Origin: Rhodococcus sp. 1163
GTDB taxonomy: Bacteria; Actinomycetota; Actinomycetes; Mycobacteriales; Mycobacteriaceae
NCBI RefSeq assembly: GCF_002091985.1
Contig: NZ_MKKX01000018.1
Span: forward strand, 250,501-314,500
Direction: 5' to 3'
DNA: 64,000 nucleotides
This document shows positions 10,528-20,503 of this stretch, piece after piece (position 1 is the stretch's first letter; each line of letters opens with the position of its first letter). Under the pieces are notes generated by a model that searched no databases, was not told where the DNA came from, and was given only the letters and a program-made list of their open reading frames with translations. Both the position numbers and the translations under genes were made by a program.

Positions 10528-10611
10528 TGGACGCCTACTTTCGGGTAAATCTGATCCGGTTAATCAGGACTGTGCTTACTTCTGGTGCTGCGTGTATCTG
10601 GTCTTCTTGTG

Positions 10612-10684
10612 TAGCGGTGACCGGACTTGAACCGGCGACGCAACGATTATGAGTCGTTTGCTCTACCAACTGAGCTACACCGCC
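10612..10684 (-). tRNA. tRNA-Met (CAT), elongator type
   Basis: 73 bases: acceptor GGCGGTG pairing with CACCGCT (terminal G-T wobble), D arm GCTC/GAGC, anticodon stem AACGA/TCGTT with loop CTCATAA (anticodon CAT), T loop TTCAAGT. The first acceptor pair is G:U rather than the mismatch of initiator tRNAs, so I call it elongator. A tRNA-Ile with modified CAT cannot be wholly excluded. Confidence 0.93.
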
Positions 10685-10766
10685 TCAGGTGCTCACCCCT
10701 ACACCTTCTCACTTCCGAGTATGTAACCGAAAGTAAGGGTGCCGACGCGAACCATCCAACCCAGCG

Positions 10767-10839
10767 AGCCCCCTAACGGAATCGAACCGTTGACCTTTTC
10801 CTTACCATGGAAACGCTCTACCGACTGAGCTAAGGGGGC
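10767..10839 (-). tRNA. tRNA-Thr (GGT)
   Basis: 73 bases: acceptor GCCCCCT/AGGGGGC, D arm GCTC/GAGC, anticodon stem TTTCC/GGAAA with loop ATGGTAA (anticodon GGT), T arm AACGG/CCGTT. It lies upstream of tRNA-Met and is probably co-transcribed with it and rpmG. Confidence 0.97.
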
Positions 10840-10954
10840 GTGGCACCAAGCACGGCAAGCCGTGCACTGAAGCCTTCAAGAGGTTACACATTCCTAGCGT
10901 CGAGTACCAAATTGCATGCTCAGCGCCGGTGAAACGTAACTCTTCAAGTAGAAA

Positions 10955-10980
10955 CCCCAGCGAGTCGAAACTCGCTGGGG
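10955..10980 (-). terminator. Terminator after tRNA-Tyr
   Basis: Stem CCCCAGCGAGT pairing with ACTCGCTGGGG around a short loop, followed on the minus strand by TTTCT. It begins 9 bases past the 3' end of tRNA-Tyr and ends that transcript. Confidence 0.9.
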
Positions 10981-10988
10981 CTCCTGGG

Positions 10989-11071
10989 TGGCAGATGTAG
11001 GATTCGAACCTACGTAGGCATACGCCGACGGATTTACAGTCCGCTCCCATTGGCCGCTCGGGCAATCTGCC
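10989..11071 (-). tRNA. tRNA-Tyr (GTA)
   Basis: 83 bases with the long variable arm of class II tRNAs. Acceptor GGCAGAT/ATCTGCC with discriminator A, anticodon loop CTGTAAA (anticodon GTA), T arm GTAGG/CCTAC. It has its own terminator just downstream. Confidence 0.97.
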
Positions 11072-11226
11072 GTGCTTGCACCAAAGAGATTCGCTCTCCT
11101 CGATGCGGTTTGAAGAATACAACGAACGTGCCCCTCGAACGCAAACCGGGTGCATAGAGGCCATGCAAACGGGCTAACGTCGGGGTAAGTGCCTTGCGCA
11201 ATTCGATTCGACACAGGAGTAGTCAA

Positions 11227-11727
11227 GTGGCAGATTCGTCCTTCGATGTGGTGAGCAAGGTCGACCGTCAGGAGGTCGACAACGCAGTAGGACAGGCGGC
11301 GAAGGAGCTGTCGACGCGCTTCGATTTTCGCGGCTCGGATACGACGATCGAGTGGTCGGGCAGCGGCGAATCCGAAGTGATCGTCATCACGTCCGAGAGT
11401 GAAGAAAAGGTCAAGGCAGCGCTCGACGTGTTCAAGGAAAAGTTGATCCGACGCGACGTCTCACTCAAGGCGTTCGAGGCCAACGACCCGTCGCCATCCG
11501 GCAAGATCTACAAGGTCACCGGCAAGCTGGTACAGGGAATCACCACCGAGAACGCCAAGAAGATCACCAAGAAGATTCGCGACGACGGGCCCAAGGGCGT
11601 CAAAGCGCAGATTCAAGGGGACGAACTTCGCGTCAGCAGCAAGAAGCGTGACGATCTGCAAGCCATTCAGTCGATGCTCAAGGGCGAGGACTTCGGCATC
11701 GCATTGCAGTTCGTCAACTACCGGTAG
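11227..11727 (+). CDS. YajQ-family nucleotide-binding protein
   Basis: 166 residues of the YajQ/UPF0234 family, two RNP-like folds. It begins [21 protein letters not shown] and ends [12 protein letters not shown], both family hallmarks. The start is the GTG at 11227, with AGGAG 8 bases upstream; the longer frame from 11194 is rejected. Some members in other bacteria bind c-di-GMP and alter transcription; others have been linked to nucleic-acid or nucleotide binding. The role here is unknown. A diguanylate cyclase and a phosphodiesterase gene lie 14-17 kb away. Confidence 0.92.
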   Translation: MADSSFDVVSKVDRQEVDNAVGQAAKELSTRFDFRGSDTTIEWSGSGESEVIVITSESEEKVKAALDVFKEKLIRRDVSLKAFEANDPSPSGKIYKVTGKLVQGITTENAKKITKKIRDDGPKGVKAQIQGDELRVSSKKRDDLQAIQSMLKGEDFGIALQFVNYR

Positions 11728-11746
11728 GTGATCGACGGGGCTTGAT

Positions 11747-11798
11747 ACGACGTAGGTGGGTAAGACATGAGCTGAGGCTCACTTTCCACCTACGTCGT
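11747..11798. terminator. Long inverted repeat between yajQ-like gene and htpX
   Basis: A perfect 13-bp inverted repeat (ACGACGTAGGTGG / CCACCTACGTCGT) around a 26-base loop that contains its own GAGC/GCTC stem. It sits between convergent genes, so it probably ends both transcripts, although it lacks T tracts. Confidence 0.65.
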
Positions 11799-12658
11799 CA
11801 GCCGCCCATCGCCATCCGCTCGAGTCGCTCGATCCGGTCAGCCATCGGCGGGTGAGTCGAGAAGAGCCGTCCGACCTTCTCTCCCGCTCTGAACGGGTTC
11901 GCGATCATCAGGTGCGACTCCGCGGCTATCCGCGGTTCAGGCGGCAATGGGGCGGCCGCAATGCCGCGCTCCAACTTGCGCAGCGCCGATGCCAACGCGA
12001 GCGGATCACCGGTGAGCTCGGCGCCCGACTGATCGGCCTGATACTCCCGCGACCGCGACACCGCGAGCTTGACGACGGTTGCCGCGATAGGTCCCAGCAA
12101 CGAGACGAGTACGATCGCGATCGGATTGGTGCCCCCGTTTCCGCGGCCGCCGAACATGGACGCGTACAGCGCAAAATTCGCAAGACCGCTGGCCACTGCG
12201 GCCATCGCCCCTGCGACTGAAGAGATCAGGATGTCCCGGTTGTAGACGTGAGAAAGCTCATGTCCCAGAACGGCTCGGAGTTCACGTTCGTCGAGGATCG
12301 CCAGGATTCCGGTGGTACAGCACACTGCCGCGTTCCTCGGATTGCGGCCCGTGGCGAACGCATTGGGACTGTTGGTGGGACTGATGTACAGCGCCGGCAT
12401 GGGCTGATGCGCGGTGGTGGCGAGCTCGAGCACGATCTTGTACATGGCGGGTGCCTCGAGCTGAGTCACCGGCTGGGCATGCATCGATCGCAGCGCGAGC
12501 TTTGCACTGTTGAAATAGACGTAGCCGTTCATTCCGACGGCAAAGACGATCGAGCCGAAGAGTATGACCGGGCTCCGAAACAGTGCACCGATGAATACGA
12601 TCAGCGCGGACATCGCGACCAGCAGCCCGAACGTCTTTGCCCCGTTTGCGAAGCGCAA
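11798..12658 (-). CDS. htpX: HtpX-family membrane zinc metalloprotease
   Basis: 286-residue M48 peptidase for membrane-protein quality control. Two N-terminal membrane segments (about residues 9-27 and 31-48), then the zinc motif HELSH at 133-137 and further hydrophobic segments at about 150-200. The third zinc ligand is probably the Glu of REYQAD. The start is TTG at 12658 with GAGGAAGAGG upstream; no ATG or GTG fits better. It is just downstream of the polyprenyl synthase gene, the same pairing as in mycobacteria. Confidence 0.93.
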   Translation of the reverse strand: MRFANGAKTFGLLVAMSALIVFIGALFRSPVILFGSIVFAVGMNGYVYFNSAKLALRSMHAQPVTQLEAPAMYKIVLELATTAHQPMPALYISPTNSPNAFATGRNPRNAAVCCTTGILAILDERELRAVLGHELSHVYNRDILISSVAGAMAAVASGLANFALYASMFGGRGNGGTNPIAIVLVSLLGPIAATVVKLAVSRSREYQADQSGAELTGDPLALASALRKLERGIAAAPLPPEPRIAAESHLMIANPFRAGEKVGRLFSTHPPMADRIERLERMAMGG

Positions 12659-12731
12659 TGGTGCCTCTTCCTCGAGTGTCGTGGTTGTTCACTGTGAGAA
12701 CGTCCACGACACTCGACAAGGTTCCCTGCGG

Positions 12732-13751
12732 TCAGCCCACTCGCTCGACGGTGTAGTGGACCAGGCGTCCCAGCGCGTCGTTCGCGGCACCCTGTGGGAG
12801 CTTCGCCAGCTCGGCATAGGCCTTGTCGGCGAACTCTTCCAGTGTCGCTTTGGCCTTTGCCATTCCTGGCGAGCGTTCCAACAATTGGAGTGCCTCCGCC
12901 AATTCGGCGTCGTCGGTGACCGGTCCGTCCAGCAGTACTCGAAGGCGGTCGCCGTCGACACCCTGCTCGGCGAGTGCGTAGAGCACAGGCAGAGTATGGA
13001 CACCTTCGCGCAGATCGGTGCCGGGCGTCTTACCGGACTGCTCCGACTCCGAAGAGATGTCGATGATGTCGTCGGAGATCTGGAACGCCGTGCCTACGGC
13101 ATCGCCCAGGCGTTCGAGGCCGGCGACATGGTCGCTGTCCCCGCCGGAGAACGTCCCACCGAACCTTCCGCACGCGGCGATCAAGGACCCGGTCTTCTCC
13201 CACACGACCTTGAGGTAATGCGCGACGGGATCCTGGTCCGCTTTGGCACCGATCGTCTCGCGCATCTGTCCGGTGACCAGCTCTGCGAACGTCTCGGCGA
13301 TGATTCGAACTGCCTCGGGACCGAGCGTGGAGACCAGCCGCGACGCGTGCGCGAAGAGGTAGTCACCTGCCAGGATCGCGATGCTGTTTCCCCACCGCGC
13401 GTTGGCGCTCTCGGCGCCACGTCGCATCGAGGCTTCGTCCATGACGTCGTCGTGGTAGAGCGTGGCCAAATGGACGAGCTCGACGACCGTCGCCGCGGTC
13501 ACCACTGCATCATCGGTCGGATTGGGTCCCAGCTGGGCAGTCAGCACGGTGAACAACGGGCGGAAACGCTTTCCACCGGCCCGCGCGAGATGCAACGCGG
13601 CCTCGGTGAGGAAGTCTTCGCCGTCGGACAGTTCCGAGATCATCAGATTCTCGACGCTGACCAAACCTTCGGCCACGGTTCGTGCAAGCTCTGGATCGAC
13701 CAGATCCACCCCGGCAACGACCGTCGATCCGGCCGCGTCGTCTGTGCTCAC
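12732..13751 (-). CDS. grcC: Trans-polyprenyl diphosphate synthase (menaquinone side chain)
   Basis: 339 residues. It condenses isopentenyl diphosphate onto an allylic primer to make the long isoprenoid tail. Conserved motifs: GGKRFRP at about 59-65, first aspartate-rich motif DDVMD at 101-105, second DDIID at 227-231. GTG start MSTDDAAGST. Divergent from menJ and near menG and menD, so the product is probably the menaquinone side chain; chain length cannot be read from sequence. Confidence 0.92.
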   Translation of the reverse strand: MSTDDAAGSTVVAGVDLVDPELARTVAEGLVSVENLMISELSDGEDFLTEAALHLARAGGKRFRPLFTVLTAQLGPNPTDDAVVTAATVVELVHLATLYHDDVMDEASMRRGAESANARWGNSIAILAGDYLFAHASRLVSTLGPEAVRIIAETFAELVTGQMRETIGAKADQDPVAHYLKVVWEKTGSLIAACGRFGGTFSGGDSDHVAGLERLGDAVGTAFQISDDIIDISSESEQSGKTPGTDLREGVHTLPVLYALAEQGVDGDRLRVLLDGPVTDDAELAEALQLLERSPGMAKAKATLEEFADKAYAELAKLPQGAANDALGRLVHYTVERVG

Positions 13752-13926
13752 GTTTGTTGGTCCTGTCCTCGGTGTCTTGATCGGATCTGAAAATCTCGTC
13801 TGCTAGTCGGCGCCCCCGGATACCCGCTACTACCGTAGTGAATCTAGTGCGCGCCGTAGCCACAAGGTGCTTCACCCCACGTCCGGGCGCGGTGGGCAGC
13901 GCCGCGGTCCACTGCATACTGGATCT

Positions 13927-15171
13927 GTGTCCACTACTGCGGAGTTTCCCACCGAAGCCGAAGTCCTGGTAATCGGCGCAGGCCCCGCGGGTTCTGCGGC
14001 GGCGGCCTGGGCGGCGCGCGCCGGTCGGCAGGTAGTTCTCGCCGACGCTGCGAAGTTCCCGCGTGACAAGACGTGCGGCGACGGCCTGACCCCACGTGCC
14101 ATCGCCGAACTCGATCGACTCGGCCTGGGCGAGTGGGTCCGCGGACGCGTCGAGAACCGTGGTCTGCGACTGTCCGGATTCGGTCAGGAACTGCAGCTCG
14201 AGTGGCCGGGCGGCTCACTTCCGACGGTAGGCAGCGCAGTCCCCCGCTCGGAGCTCGACGACAGAATCCGTCGCACAGCGCTGGAGTCCGGCGCTCGAAT
14301 GTTCGAAGGCGCCAAGGCGGTGTCGGTGGCGCAAAGCGGACGCGGTGTCGAGTCGGTCACCTTCGAGCACGGCGGTACCGAACGTACTCTCACATGCAAA
14401 ACGCTGATCATCGCCGACGGCGTTCGGTCCTCACTCGGTAGGAAGCTGGGCCGCGAGTGGCATCGGGACACCACGTTCGGGGTCGCCGCTCGCGCCTACA
14501 TTTCCTCCGGCCGAAGCGAAGACCCATGGATTTCCTCACATCTCGAGCTGCGCGACGGCGAGGGAGTGCTGCAACCGGGCTATGGCTGGATCTTCCCGCT
14601 CGGCACCGGCGAGGTGAACATCGGTGTCGGCACGCTGGCGACGGCCAAGCGGCCTGGGCCGGGCGCACTGCGTCCGCTGCTGGATCTCTACACCGAGCAG
14701 CGTCGCGCAGACTGGGGACTGACCGGCGACCTTCGGGCGGTGGCGTCGGCCCTGCTGCCGATGGGTGGCGCGGTGTCCAACGTCGCAGGAAAGAACTGGG
14801 CGATCATCGGCGACGCGGCTGCCTGTGTGAATCCGCTCAACGGTGAAGGGATCGACTACGGGCTCGAAGGTGGACGCTTGATCGCGGACATGCTCGACGA
14901 GAACGACCTGAGCGAGGCGTGGCCCGCGCTGCTGCGCGAGCATTACGGGCAGGCATTTTCCATAGCCCGCCGACTCGCAGGCCTACTCACCGTCCCCCGG
15001 TTCCTACCGGCAACGGGACCTATCGGCATGCGTTCGACAGCTCTGATGAAGATCGCGGTACGGGTGATGGGAAACCTCGTCACCGAAGCCGATTCGGACC
15101 TCGTTGCACGTGCGTGGCGCGCGTCGGGCAGCGTGTCACTGAAAGCCGATTCCCGACCGCCGTTCAGCTGA
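13927..15171 (+). CDS. menJ: Menaquinone reductase MenJ (geranylgeranyl reductase family)
   Basis: 414-residue FAD enzyme that saturates an isoprene unit of menaquinone. N-terminal Rossmann motif VIGAGPAGSAAA, then RDKTCGDGLTP (family signature) and the second FAD segment IIGDAAACVNPLNGEGI. The start is the GTG at 13927 (VSTTAEFPTEAEVLVIG); the frame is open further upstream. There is no ribosome-binding site; CATACT lies 6 bases before the GTG, which could mean a leaderless transcript. Flanked by the polyprenyl synthase gene and menG. Confidence 0.92.
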   Translation: MSTTAEFPTEAEVLVIGAGPAGSAAAAWAARAGRQVVLADAAKFPRDKTCGDGLTPRAIAELDRLGLGEWVRGRVENRGLRLSGFGQELQLEWPGGSLPTVGSAVPRSELDDRIRRTALESGARMFEGAKAVSVAQSGRGVESVTFEHGGTERTLTCKTLIIADGVRSSLGRKLGREWHRDTTFGVAARAYISSGRSEDPWISSHLELRDGEGVLQPGYGWIFPLGTGEVNIGVGTLATAKRPGPGALRPLLDLYTEQRRADWGLTGDLRAVASALLPMGGAVSNVAGKNWAIIGDAAACVNPLNGEGIDYGLEGGRLIADMLDENDLSEAWPALLREHYGQAFSIARRLAGLLTVPRFLPATGPIGMRSTALMKIAVRVMGNLVTEADSDLVARAWRASGSVSLKADSRPPFS

Positions 15172-15176
15172 GGTGA

Positions 15177-15869
15177 TCAGCGAACGGCACGGTGCAGAGC
15201 CACGACCCCACCGGTCAGGTTCCGCCACTGCACGTTCGACCAACCGCTGTCGGCGATGCGCGTCGCGAGTTCGTCCTGCGTGGGCCATGCCCGGATCGAC
15301 TCGGCCAGGTACACGTACGCGTCTGGGTTGCTCGAGACCGCCCGAGCGACTGCGGGAAGCGCTTTCATCAGGTATTCCATGTAGACCGTGCGGAACGGCC
15401 GAAAGACCGGCGTCGAGAATTCGCAGACGACGAGCCTTCCGCCGGGCTTGGTGACGCGGGCGATCTCACGTAGTCCGGCCTCGAAATCCGAGACGTTGCG
15501 CAGGCCGAAAGAAATGGTTGCTGCGTCGAAGCTCGCGTCGGCGTACGGCAGGTGCATCGCGTCACCCGCCACCATTGGGACCGGACGACCGGAACCTGCC
15601 TGCAGCATCCCCTTCGAGAAGTCGGTGGCGACGCACCACGCACCACTGCGAGCGAGTTCGACCGTCGACACCCCGGTCCCGGCAGCGAGATCGAGGACTT
15701 TCTCGCCCGCTTTCAGGTTCAGCGCGGCGCGCGTGGACTTCCGCCAGCTGCGGTCCTGACCGAAGGACAGCACGGTGTTGGTGATGTCGTAGCGACGGGC
15801 GACGCCGTCGAACATCGATGCGACCTCGTGTGGGTCCTTGTCGAGCGTTGCACGCGAACTTGTAGGCAC
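15177..15869 (-). CDS. menG: Demethylmenaquinone methyltransferase
   Basis: 230-residue SAM-dependent methyltransferase (UbiE/MenG family) for the last step of menaquinone synthesis. SAM motif I is [15 protein letters not shown] at about 60-74; the UbiE signatures [17 protein letters not shown] and [27 protein letters not shown] (motif) are present, the latter split across the centre of the fold. GTG start. Convergent with menJ, with a 5-base gap, and 16 bases downstream of mgtA. Confidence 0.95.
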   Translation of the reverse strand: MPTSSRATLDKDPHEVASMFDGVARRYDITNTVLSFGQDRSWRKSTRAALNLKAGEKVLDLAAGTGVSTVELARSGAWCVATDFSKGMLQAGSGRPVPMVAGDAMHLPYADASFDAATISFGLRNVSDFEAGLREIARVTKPGGRLVVCEFSTPVFRPFRTVYMEYLMKALPAVARAVSSNPDAYVYLAESIRAWPTQDELATRIADSGWSNVQWRNLTGGVVALHRAVR

Positions 15870-15885
15870 GTCTCGAGCTTACGGG

Positions 15886-17019
15886 TCACGCCGTTCGGAG
15901 CGCGGCCCGGTTTTCCCAACCGAGGACCTCGTAGTAGTGCTCGAGAAGTTCCTCGCAGATCACGGGCCAGGTGCGGTGCAGCACTGACCTCCGGGCCGCC
16001 TCACCGAACCGGGCTCGCATCCTCGGCGACGCGAGTGCCGACACCGCGCTCGGAAGGAGTTCCGCGAACCGGTCCACCGGCAGCAGATATCCGTTGCGGC
16101 AGTGCGTGATCAGGTCTCGTGGTCCACCTGCGTCGGGTCCGATGACGGGGATTCCACTGGCGAGGGCTTCTTGGACCGCCTGACAGAACGTCTCGTGTTC
16201 GCCTGGGTGAACGAAGATGTCGAAGCTCGCGAACGCCTGGGCGAGCTCTTGGCTGCCGAGCTGCCCGGTGAAGATCGCCGACGGCATCAGCTTCACGAGC
16301 GCACCCCGCTCCGGACCGTCACCGACGATCACGAGTTGGGTGGACTCGCTCAGCGAGGCGAGCCGCTCGAGGTGCTTCTCCGGTGCAAGCCTTCCGACGA
16401 ACCCGACGATGAGCTTGCCATCCGGTGCCCACTGTCTGCGTAGTCCTTCTCGGCGAGCGGACGGTGCGAACCGGACAGCGTCGACGCCTCGGGCCCATCG
16501 ATGCACCCGTGGCACACCGTGCTGTTCCAGCGCCTGGACCGCAGACGAGGACGGCGCCAGCGTCCGCGCCGCACCGCGGTGAACCCGACGTGTCCACCGC
16601 CACACAGCTTTCGACGTCAGGCCGAGCCCGTAGCTTTCGGCGAACCCTGCGACATCGGTCTGGTAGACCGCGACCGAGGGAACTCCCAGCCGTTTGGCGG
16701 CCGCCATCCCGCCCGCGCCGAGGACGAACGGCGATGCGAGATGCACGACGTCGGGGCCGAACCCGCGCAGAGCCGCCGTCAGGGAAGGCCCCGGCACGCC
16801 GACGGGGAGCGAGCTCACCCTGGGCACCATGACGGCCGGCACCCGGTGAACCGGGGTTCCCCCGTACAGAATCGCTGCCCGGGGGCCCGACGGGTTGTCC
16901 GGCGCGATGACCATGGCGTCGTGGCCGGTTCGTTCGAGATGCTCGAGCACTCTGAGCACCGAGTTGGTGACGCCGTTCATGTTGGGTAGGAACGATTCCG
17001 CAACGATGGCTACTCGCAC
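15886..17019 (-). CDS. mgtA: GT4 alpha-mannosyltransferase, MgtA-like
   Basis: 377-residue GT-B glycosyltransferase of family 4. The N-terminal domain begins [19 protein letters not shown] (acceptor side); the C-terminal domain has [14 protein letters not shown] and the EX7E motif in [19 protein letters not shown], typical of GDP-mannose enzymes. The mycobacterial gene in this position makes mannosylated glycolipids used for lipomannan-type polymers; I infer the same here. Start GTG at 17019 with GAGGA upstream. Probably co-transcribed with menG. Confidence 0.88.
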   Translation of the reverse strand: MRVAIVAESFLPNMNGVTNSVLRVLEHLERTGHDAMVIAPDNPSGPRAAILYGGTPVHRVPAVMVPRVSSLPVGVPGPSLTAALRGFGPDVVHLASPFVLGAGGMAAAKRLGVPSVAVYQTDVAGFAESYGLGLTSKAVWRWTRRVHRGAARTLAPSSSAVQALEQHGVPRVHRWARGVDAVRFAPSARREGLRRQWAPDGKLIVGFVGRLAPEKHLERLASLSESTQLVIVGDGPERGALVKLMPSAIFTGQLGSQELAQAFASFDIFVHPGEHETFCQAVQEALASGIPVIGPDAGGPRDLITHCRNGYLLPVDRFAELLPSAVSALASPRMRARFGEAARRSVLHRTWPVICEELLEHYYEVLGWENRAALRTA

Positions 17020-17094
17020 GATCCTCAGTGTGGGGAGCGTCTTCGACTGTCAGGGAGCGTCGACGTTACGGGCGAGCGAAGTTCGTCCGAACGG

Positions 17095-17604
17095 TTACCG
17101 ATGGGCTTGTTCACGCCTACGAAGGATCAGTTGTGCCGGACCGGCAATCAGCCAGGTCACGACGATGACCGACGCGGCCGGGATGATTGCCACGCTCGCA
17201 TCGCGACCGGATACGCGCACGAGATCGGGATCGGCCTTGTTGTATTCGACGTCGATTCGTTGTCCGGCAATCAAATTGGTCGGATAGAGCACACCCAGTT
17301 GCGGATTGTGGGTGACCCCGTCGGGGGTGATGAAGCTGACCGCAGAGCGAAGTCTGCCTGCCGAGAGGACCTCGGCCGTCGCCGTTCCCTCGTCGGAGGT
17401 GATCGTTCGATCGTTCTGCCACGCCGCGACGACCAGAAGAAACGCCAACACGGAAATTCCGATTGCGACGACGAGAACCGAAATCCGCGTACGCGCCAAC
17501 CCCTTGTTCGGTTCGTCGGCACTGTCTGGGGCGTCCACGTCGATAGAGGTTACTTCCCGAGTTCGACGCACAGGTGGGCGCCTGACGGTAGCCTCTGCTG
17601 ACAT
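17095..17604 (-). CDS. DUF3592-like membrane protein
   Basis: 169 residues from the ATG at 17604. Two membrane segments flank an external loop of about 80 residues: ISVLVVAIGISVLAFLLVVAA near the N-terminus and AIIPAASVIVVTWLIAGPAQL near the C-terminus. The loop (ATAEVLSAGRLRS, VGVLYPTNLIAGQRIDVEYN-like) is the DUF3592 pattern. Same position as a conserved membrane gene between menD and mgtA in mycobacteria. Alternative starts inside the divergent gene, ATG 17628 or GTG 17625, have a GGAGG just upstream, so the true N-terminus is uncertain. Function unknown. Confidence 0.8.
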   Translation of the reverse strand: MSAEATVRRPPVRRTREVTSIDVDAPDSADEPNKGLARTRISVLVVAIGISVLAFLLVVAAWQNDRTITSDEGTATAEVLSAGRLRSAVSFITPDGVTHNPQLGVLYPTNLIAGQRIDVEYNKADPDLVRVSGRDASVAIIPAASVIVVTWLIAGPAQLILRRREQAHR

Positions 17605-18121
17605 GTCGCGCGACTTCGAGTTCACCATTTCCTCCGAGCACACTCCCGCCCAGGTCTACCAGGCACTGACCAGCGAGGAGCAGTGGATGGCCAGGTTCGC
17701 CAAGGCCGAGAAGACCGAGGGATACCAGCTGACCAGTCACGAGGACGGCGGTCTGACGGTGGACATCTCGGAAGAAGTCGGCGTGACCGAGCTACCGGCA
17801 TTGGTCAAGAAGGTCATCAAGGGCACCCTGCTGATCACCCGGTCCGACCATTGGGGCCCGCTGCAGGGCGACCACGCGGACGGCACCTTGACGGGCGGAT
17901 CGTCTTCACTCCCAGCCAAGGTCGCAGGCACGTTGGCTCTCCGGCCTGCGGGCACCGGGGCGAAGCTGACTGTCAAGGGCAGCTCGACGGTCAAGATTCC
18001 ACTCATCGGCGGCAAGATCGAGTCGCTCGTCAACGACATGATCAAAGACATCATCGACACCGAAACCCAGGAAACCATCGATTGGGTTGCGGCACAGAAA
18101 GATCCAAACGACACCCCCTAG
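17603..18121 (+). CDS. DUF2505 family protein (START-like fold)
   Basis: 172 residues. It begins [28 protein letters not shown], typical of DUF2505, a small actinobacterial family related to SRPBCC/START lipid-binding folds. No ligand is known. The ATG at 17603 overlaps the divergent gene's ATG on the other strand (shared CATG). TAGCCT ends 8 bases before the ATG and there is no Shine-Dalgarno, so the transcript may be leaderless. Its stop overlaps the menD stop by 4 bases. Confidence 0.85.
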   Translation: MSRDFEFTISSEHTPAQVYQALTSEEQWMARFAKAEKTEGYQLTSHEDGGLTVDISEEVGVTELPALVKKVIKGTLLITRSDHWGPLQGDHADGTLTGGSSSLPAKVAGTLALRPAGTGAKLTVKGSSTVKIPLIGGKIESLVNDMIKDIIDTETQETIDWVAAQKDPNDTP

Positions 18122-19728
18122 AGGCGAGCGCGAATCCCCGCGTGCAACTCCCGTAGCCCCGAACGCTCGGTGGTGACCTCGAGGACGCGAATGCCATCGG
18201 CATTGCCCTCCAGCAGAACGGCAAGCTCCGCCGTGTCGACACTGCGATGCGGGATGCGGTACGCCGCGCACAACGCCGCCAGATCCATGCCGTGAGGAGT
18301 TCCGAACACTCGCTCGAACGCACCGGCGTACTGCGGATCCCCCTGCTCGAGAAGTTCGAAGATGCCACCGCCGTCGTCGTTGGCGACGACGATCGTCAGA
18401 TCCCTCGGCCGTGGCTCCCCCGTACCGATGAGCAGGCCGGAAGCGTCGTGGAGAAAAGTCAGGTCGCCGAGAAGCGCAATCGTGCGACCCCCGCCCGCCA
18501 GCGCCGCCCCGACAGCCGTCGAGACCGTGCCGTCGATTCCCGCGACCCCACGGTTGGACAACACGGAAATGCCTTCGCTCGGATAACTCACCAGGGCCGC
18601 GTCGCGAACCGGGTTCGACGCCCCCAACAGCAACCGATCGCCGACGCGCAGCGAGGACATCACCGTTGCCGCGACGTGAAGTCCCGTCGGCTTGGGATGC
18701 GCATCGAGCTGATCTCGGACAGCGTGGTCCGCTGTCTCGGACAGCGTCGCGCAACGCTCCAACCAAGCTGCCCTCGGCGTCCCCGACACGAGCGCGCGGG
18801 TGCCGGTGGCAAGGACGTTGCCGGACACGTCGGGCCACCGCGGACCCGTCGTCAAGGCGAAGACGTCGACAGCCGGATCGGCCAGCACTTTCGAGACGGT
18901 TCGATGCAGTGTCGGACGCCCGGTGATGATCACCTGACGCGGCTTCAGCTGCGACAGGGCCATCGGATGCAGAGGGACGCCATGCAAGGGAGCCGTCGGT
19001 TCCGCGACCGTCGGCAGTCCTGCCAGTTCGGGCCGCAGGGCTGCGCCGTGACCGGAGACGACGATCGTGTCCACGGTGAGATCGATGTCGACCGGCACAT
19101 CGAGGGTCGCTTGCTGGGTCGTCGTCCAGGCTGCGCCGTCGGGACGTCCGAGAGCGGCGGGCTCGCGGTCGCCGATATCGGGCACCAAAGGTTCACGTAG
19201 CGGAATGTCGAAATGCACCGGACCGGCGTTGCCCGATCGAGTTCCACGCGCCGCCGCCAGCACCCTGCACACCGCGCTGCGCCACTGACTGTTCTGTCCG
19301 GACCCGTCCTCGGCCAGACCCAGGCTGACCGTCGCCCGCACCTGACTGCCGAAAAGCCCCAGCTGCTCGATGGTCTGATTCGCGCCGGTGCCGAGCATCT
19401 CGTAGGGACGGTTCGCACTCAGCACGATCAGCGGCATCCGCGCATAGTTCGCTTCGAGAACGGCAGGCCCCAGATTGGCGACCGCGGTTCCGGAAGTCAT
19501 GACCACCGGAACGGGACGACCCCCGGCCAGAATCAACCCGATCGCAAGGAATCCCGCGGTTCTCTCGTCGATCCGCATGTGCAGCCGCAACAAGCCTGCA
19601 GCGTCGGCTTCCTGTAGCGCGAACGCGAGCGGAGCATTACGCGAGCCCGGGCACAGCACGACCTCACGAACACCACCCCGAACCAGCTCGTCGACGACGG
19701 CGGTGGCCTGAGCACTGGACGGATTCAC
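18118..19728 (-). CDS. menD: MenD, SEPHCHC synthase
   Basis: 536-residue thiamine-diphosphate enzyme that adds 2-oxoglutarate-derived succinic semialdehyde to isochorismate, the first committed step to menaquinone. Visible: [15 protein letters not shown] near the N-terminus, [30 protein letters not shown], and the ThDP/Mg segment [11 protein letters not shown]...[12 protein letters not shown] in the C-terminal third. ATG start. It overlaps DUF2505 convergently by 4 bases. Confidence 0.97.
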   Translation of the reverse strand: MNPSSAQATAVVDELVRGGVREVVLCPGSRNAPLAFALQEADAAGLLRLHMRIDERTAGFLAIGLILAGGRPVPVVMTSGTAVANLGPAVLEANYARMPLIVLSANRPYEMLGTGANQTIEQLGLFGSQVRATVSLGLAEDGSGQNSQWRSAVCRVLAAARGTRSGNAGPVHFDIPLREPLVPDIGDREPAALGRPDGAAWTTTQQATLDVPVDIDLTVDTIVVSGHGAALRPELAGLPTVAEPTAPLHGVPLHPMALSQLKPRQVIITGRPTLHRTVSKVLADPAVDVFALTTGPRWPDVSGNVLATGTRALVSGTPRAAWLERCATLSETADHAVRDQLDAHPKPTGLHVAATVMSSLRVGDRLLLGASNPVRDAALVSYPSEGISVLSNRGVAGIDGTVSTAVGAALAGGGRTIALLGDLTFLHDASGLLIGTGEPRPRDLTIVVANDDGGGIFELLEQGDPQYAGAFERVFGTPHGMDLAALCAAYRIPHRSVDTAELAVLLEGNADGIRVLEVTTERSGLRELHAGIRARL

Positions 19729-19847
19729 GTCTCCAAGGTTGTCAGATTCGACGCGGTGCGGCGTATTCGGCCCAGTCTTCGAATCCCAGGCCGGCCTTTC
19801 GAATAACCGATGCCGTCTGCTCCGAAGTCCTTTGACACGATGAACCG

Positions 19848-20441
19848 ATGCGTACAGTCTTCCATCCGTCCGAAATGCCCCCGAGCGGCTTCTATCGCGT
19901 GCTCACCGCCTCGGTCGTGCCGCGACCCATCGCCTGGGTGTCGACACTGTCGTCGGAAGGCGTGGCGAACCTCGCTCCCTACAGCTTCTTTTCGGTGTCC
20001 TCGGCCAACCCGCCGGTGGTGCAATTCACCTCCGTAGGCCGAAAGGACAGCCTGCGGAACATCGAGGCAACGGGCGAGTTCGTGATCAATCTCGCAACCG
20101 AACCGCTCATGGAACAGGTGAATGCGTCGTCCGCCGACTACGAACACGGCGTCAGTGAACTGGACGAACTCGGCATCTCGCACGAGCCCAGCGAGAAAGT
20201 CTCGCCCCCTCGCGTCGCCGAATCACCGATAGCCATCGAGGCGACCCTGCATCGGATCATCGAAGTGGGTGACTCCTTCGTCGTCATGGGCAACGTCGTC
20301 GCCGTCGCCGTGCGCCCCGAATTCCTCGCCGAAGACGGCCTGCCGTCGTTCGCCGACATCGCCCCACTCAGCAGGCTCGGCCGAACCGAATGGGGGCTCC
20401 CACCTCAGGTGCGCTCGATCGATCGCCCCACGCGCCCCTGA
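19848..20441 (+). CDS. Flavin reductase-like FMN-binding protein
   Basis: 197 residues of the flavin-reductase/DIM6-NTAB split-barrel family. Characteristic segments: [28 protein letters not shown] and [24 protein letters not shown]. These proteins bind FMN; some supply reduced flavin to monooxygenases, others act on unknown substrates. ATG start ([19 protein letters not shown]). Stands alone next to menD on the opposite strand. Confidence 0.88.
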   Translation: MRTVFHPSEMPPSGFYRVLTASVVPRPIAWVSTLSSEGVANLAPYSFFSVSSANPPVVQFTSVGRKDSLRNIEATGEFVINLATEPLMEQVNASSADYEHGVSELDELGISHEPSEKVSPPRVAESPIAIEATLHRIIEVGDSFVVMGNVVAVAVRPEFLAEDGLPSFADIAPLSRLGRTEWGLPPQVRSIDRPTRP

Positions 20442-20503
20442 CGCCGCCGCCCCGCTGCACGACCTGACCGATCTCCGAGACAGCCAGGTCCTAGAGTTCA
20501 CCT

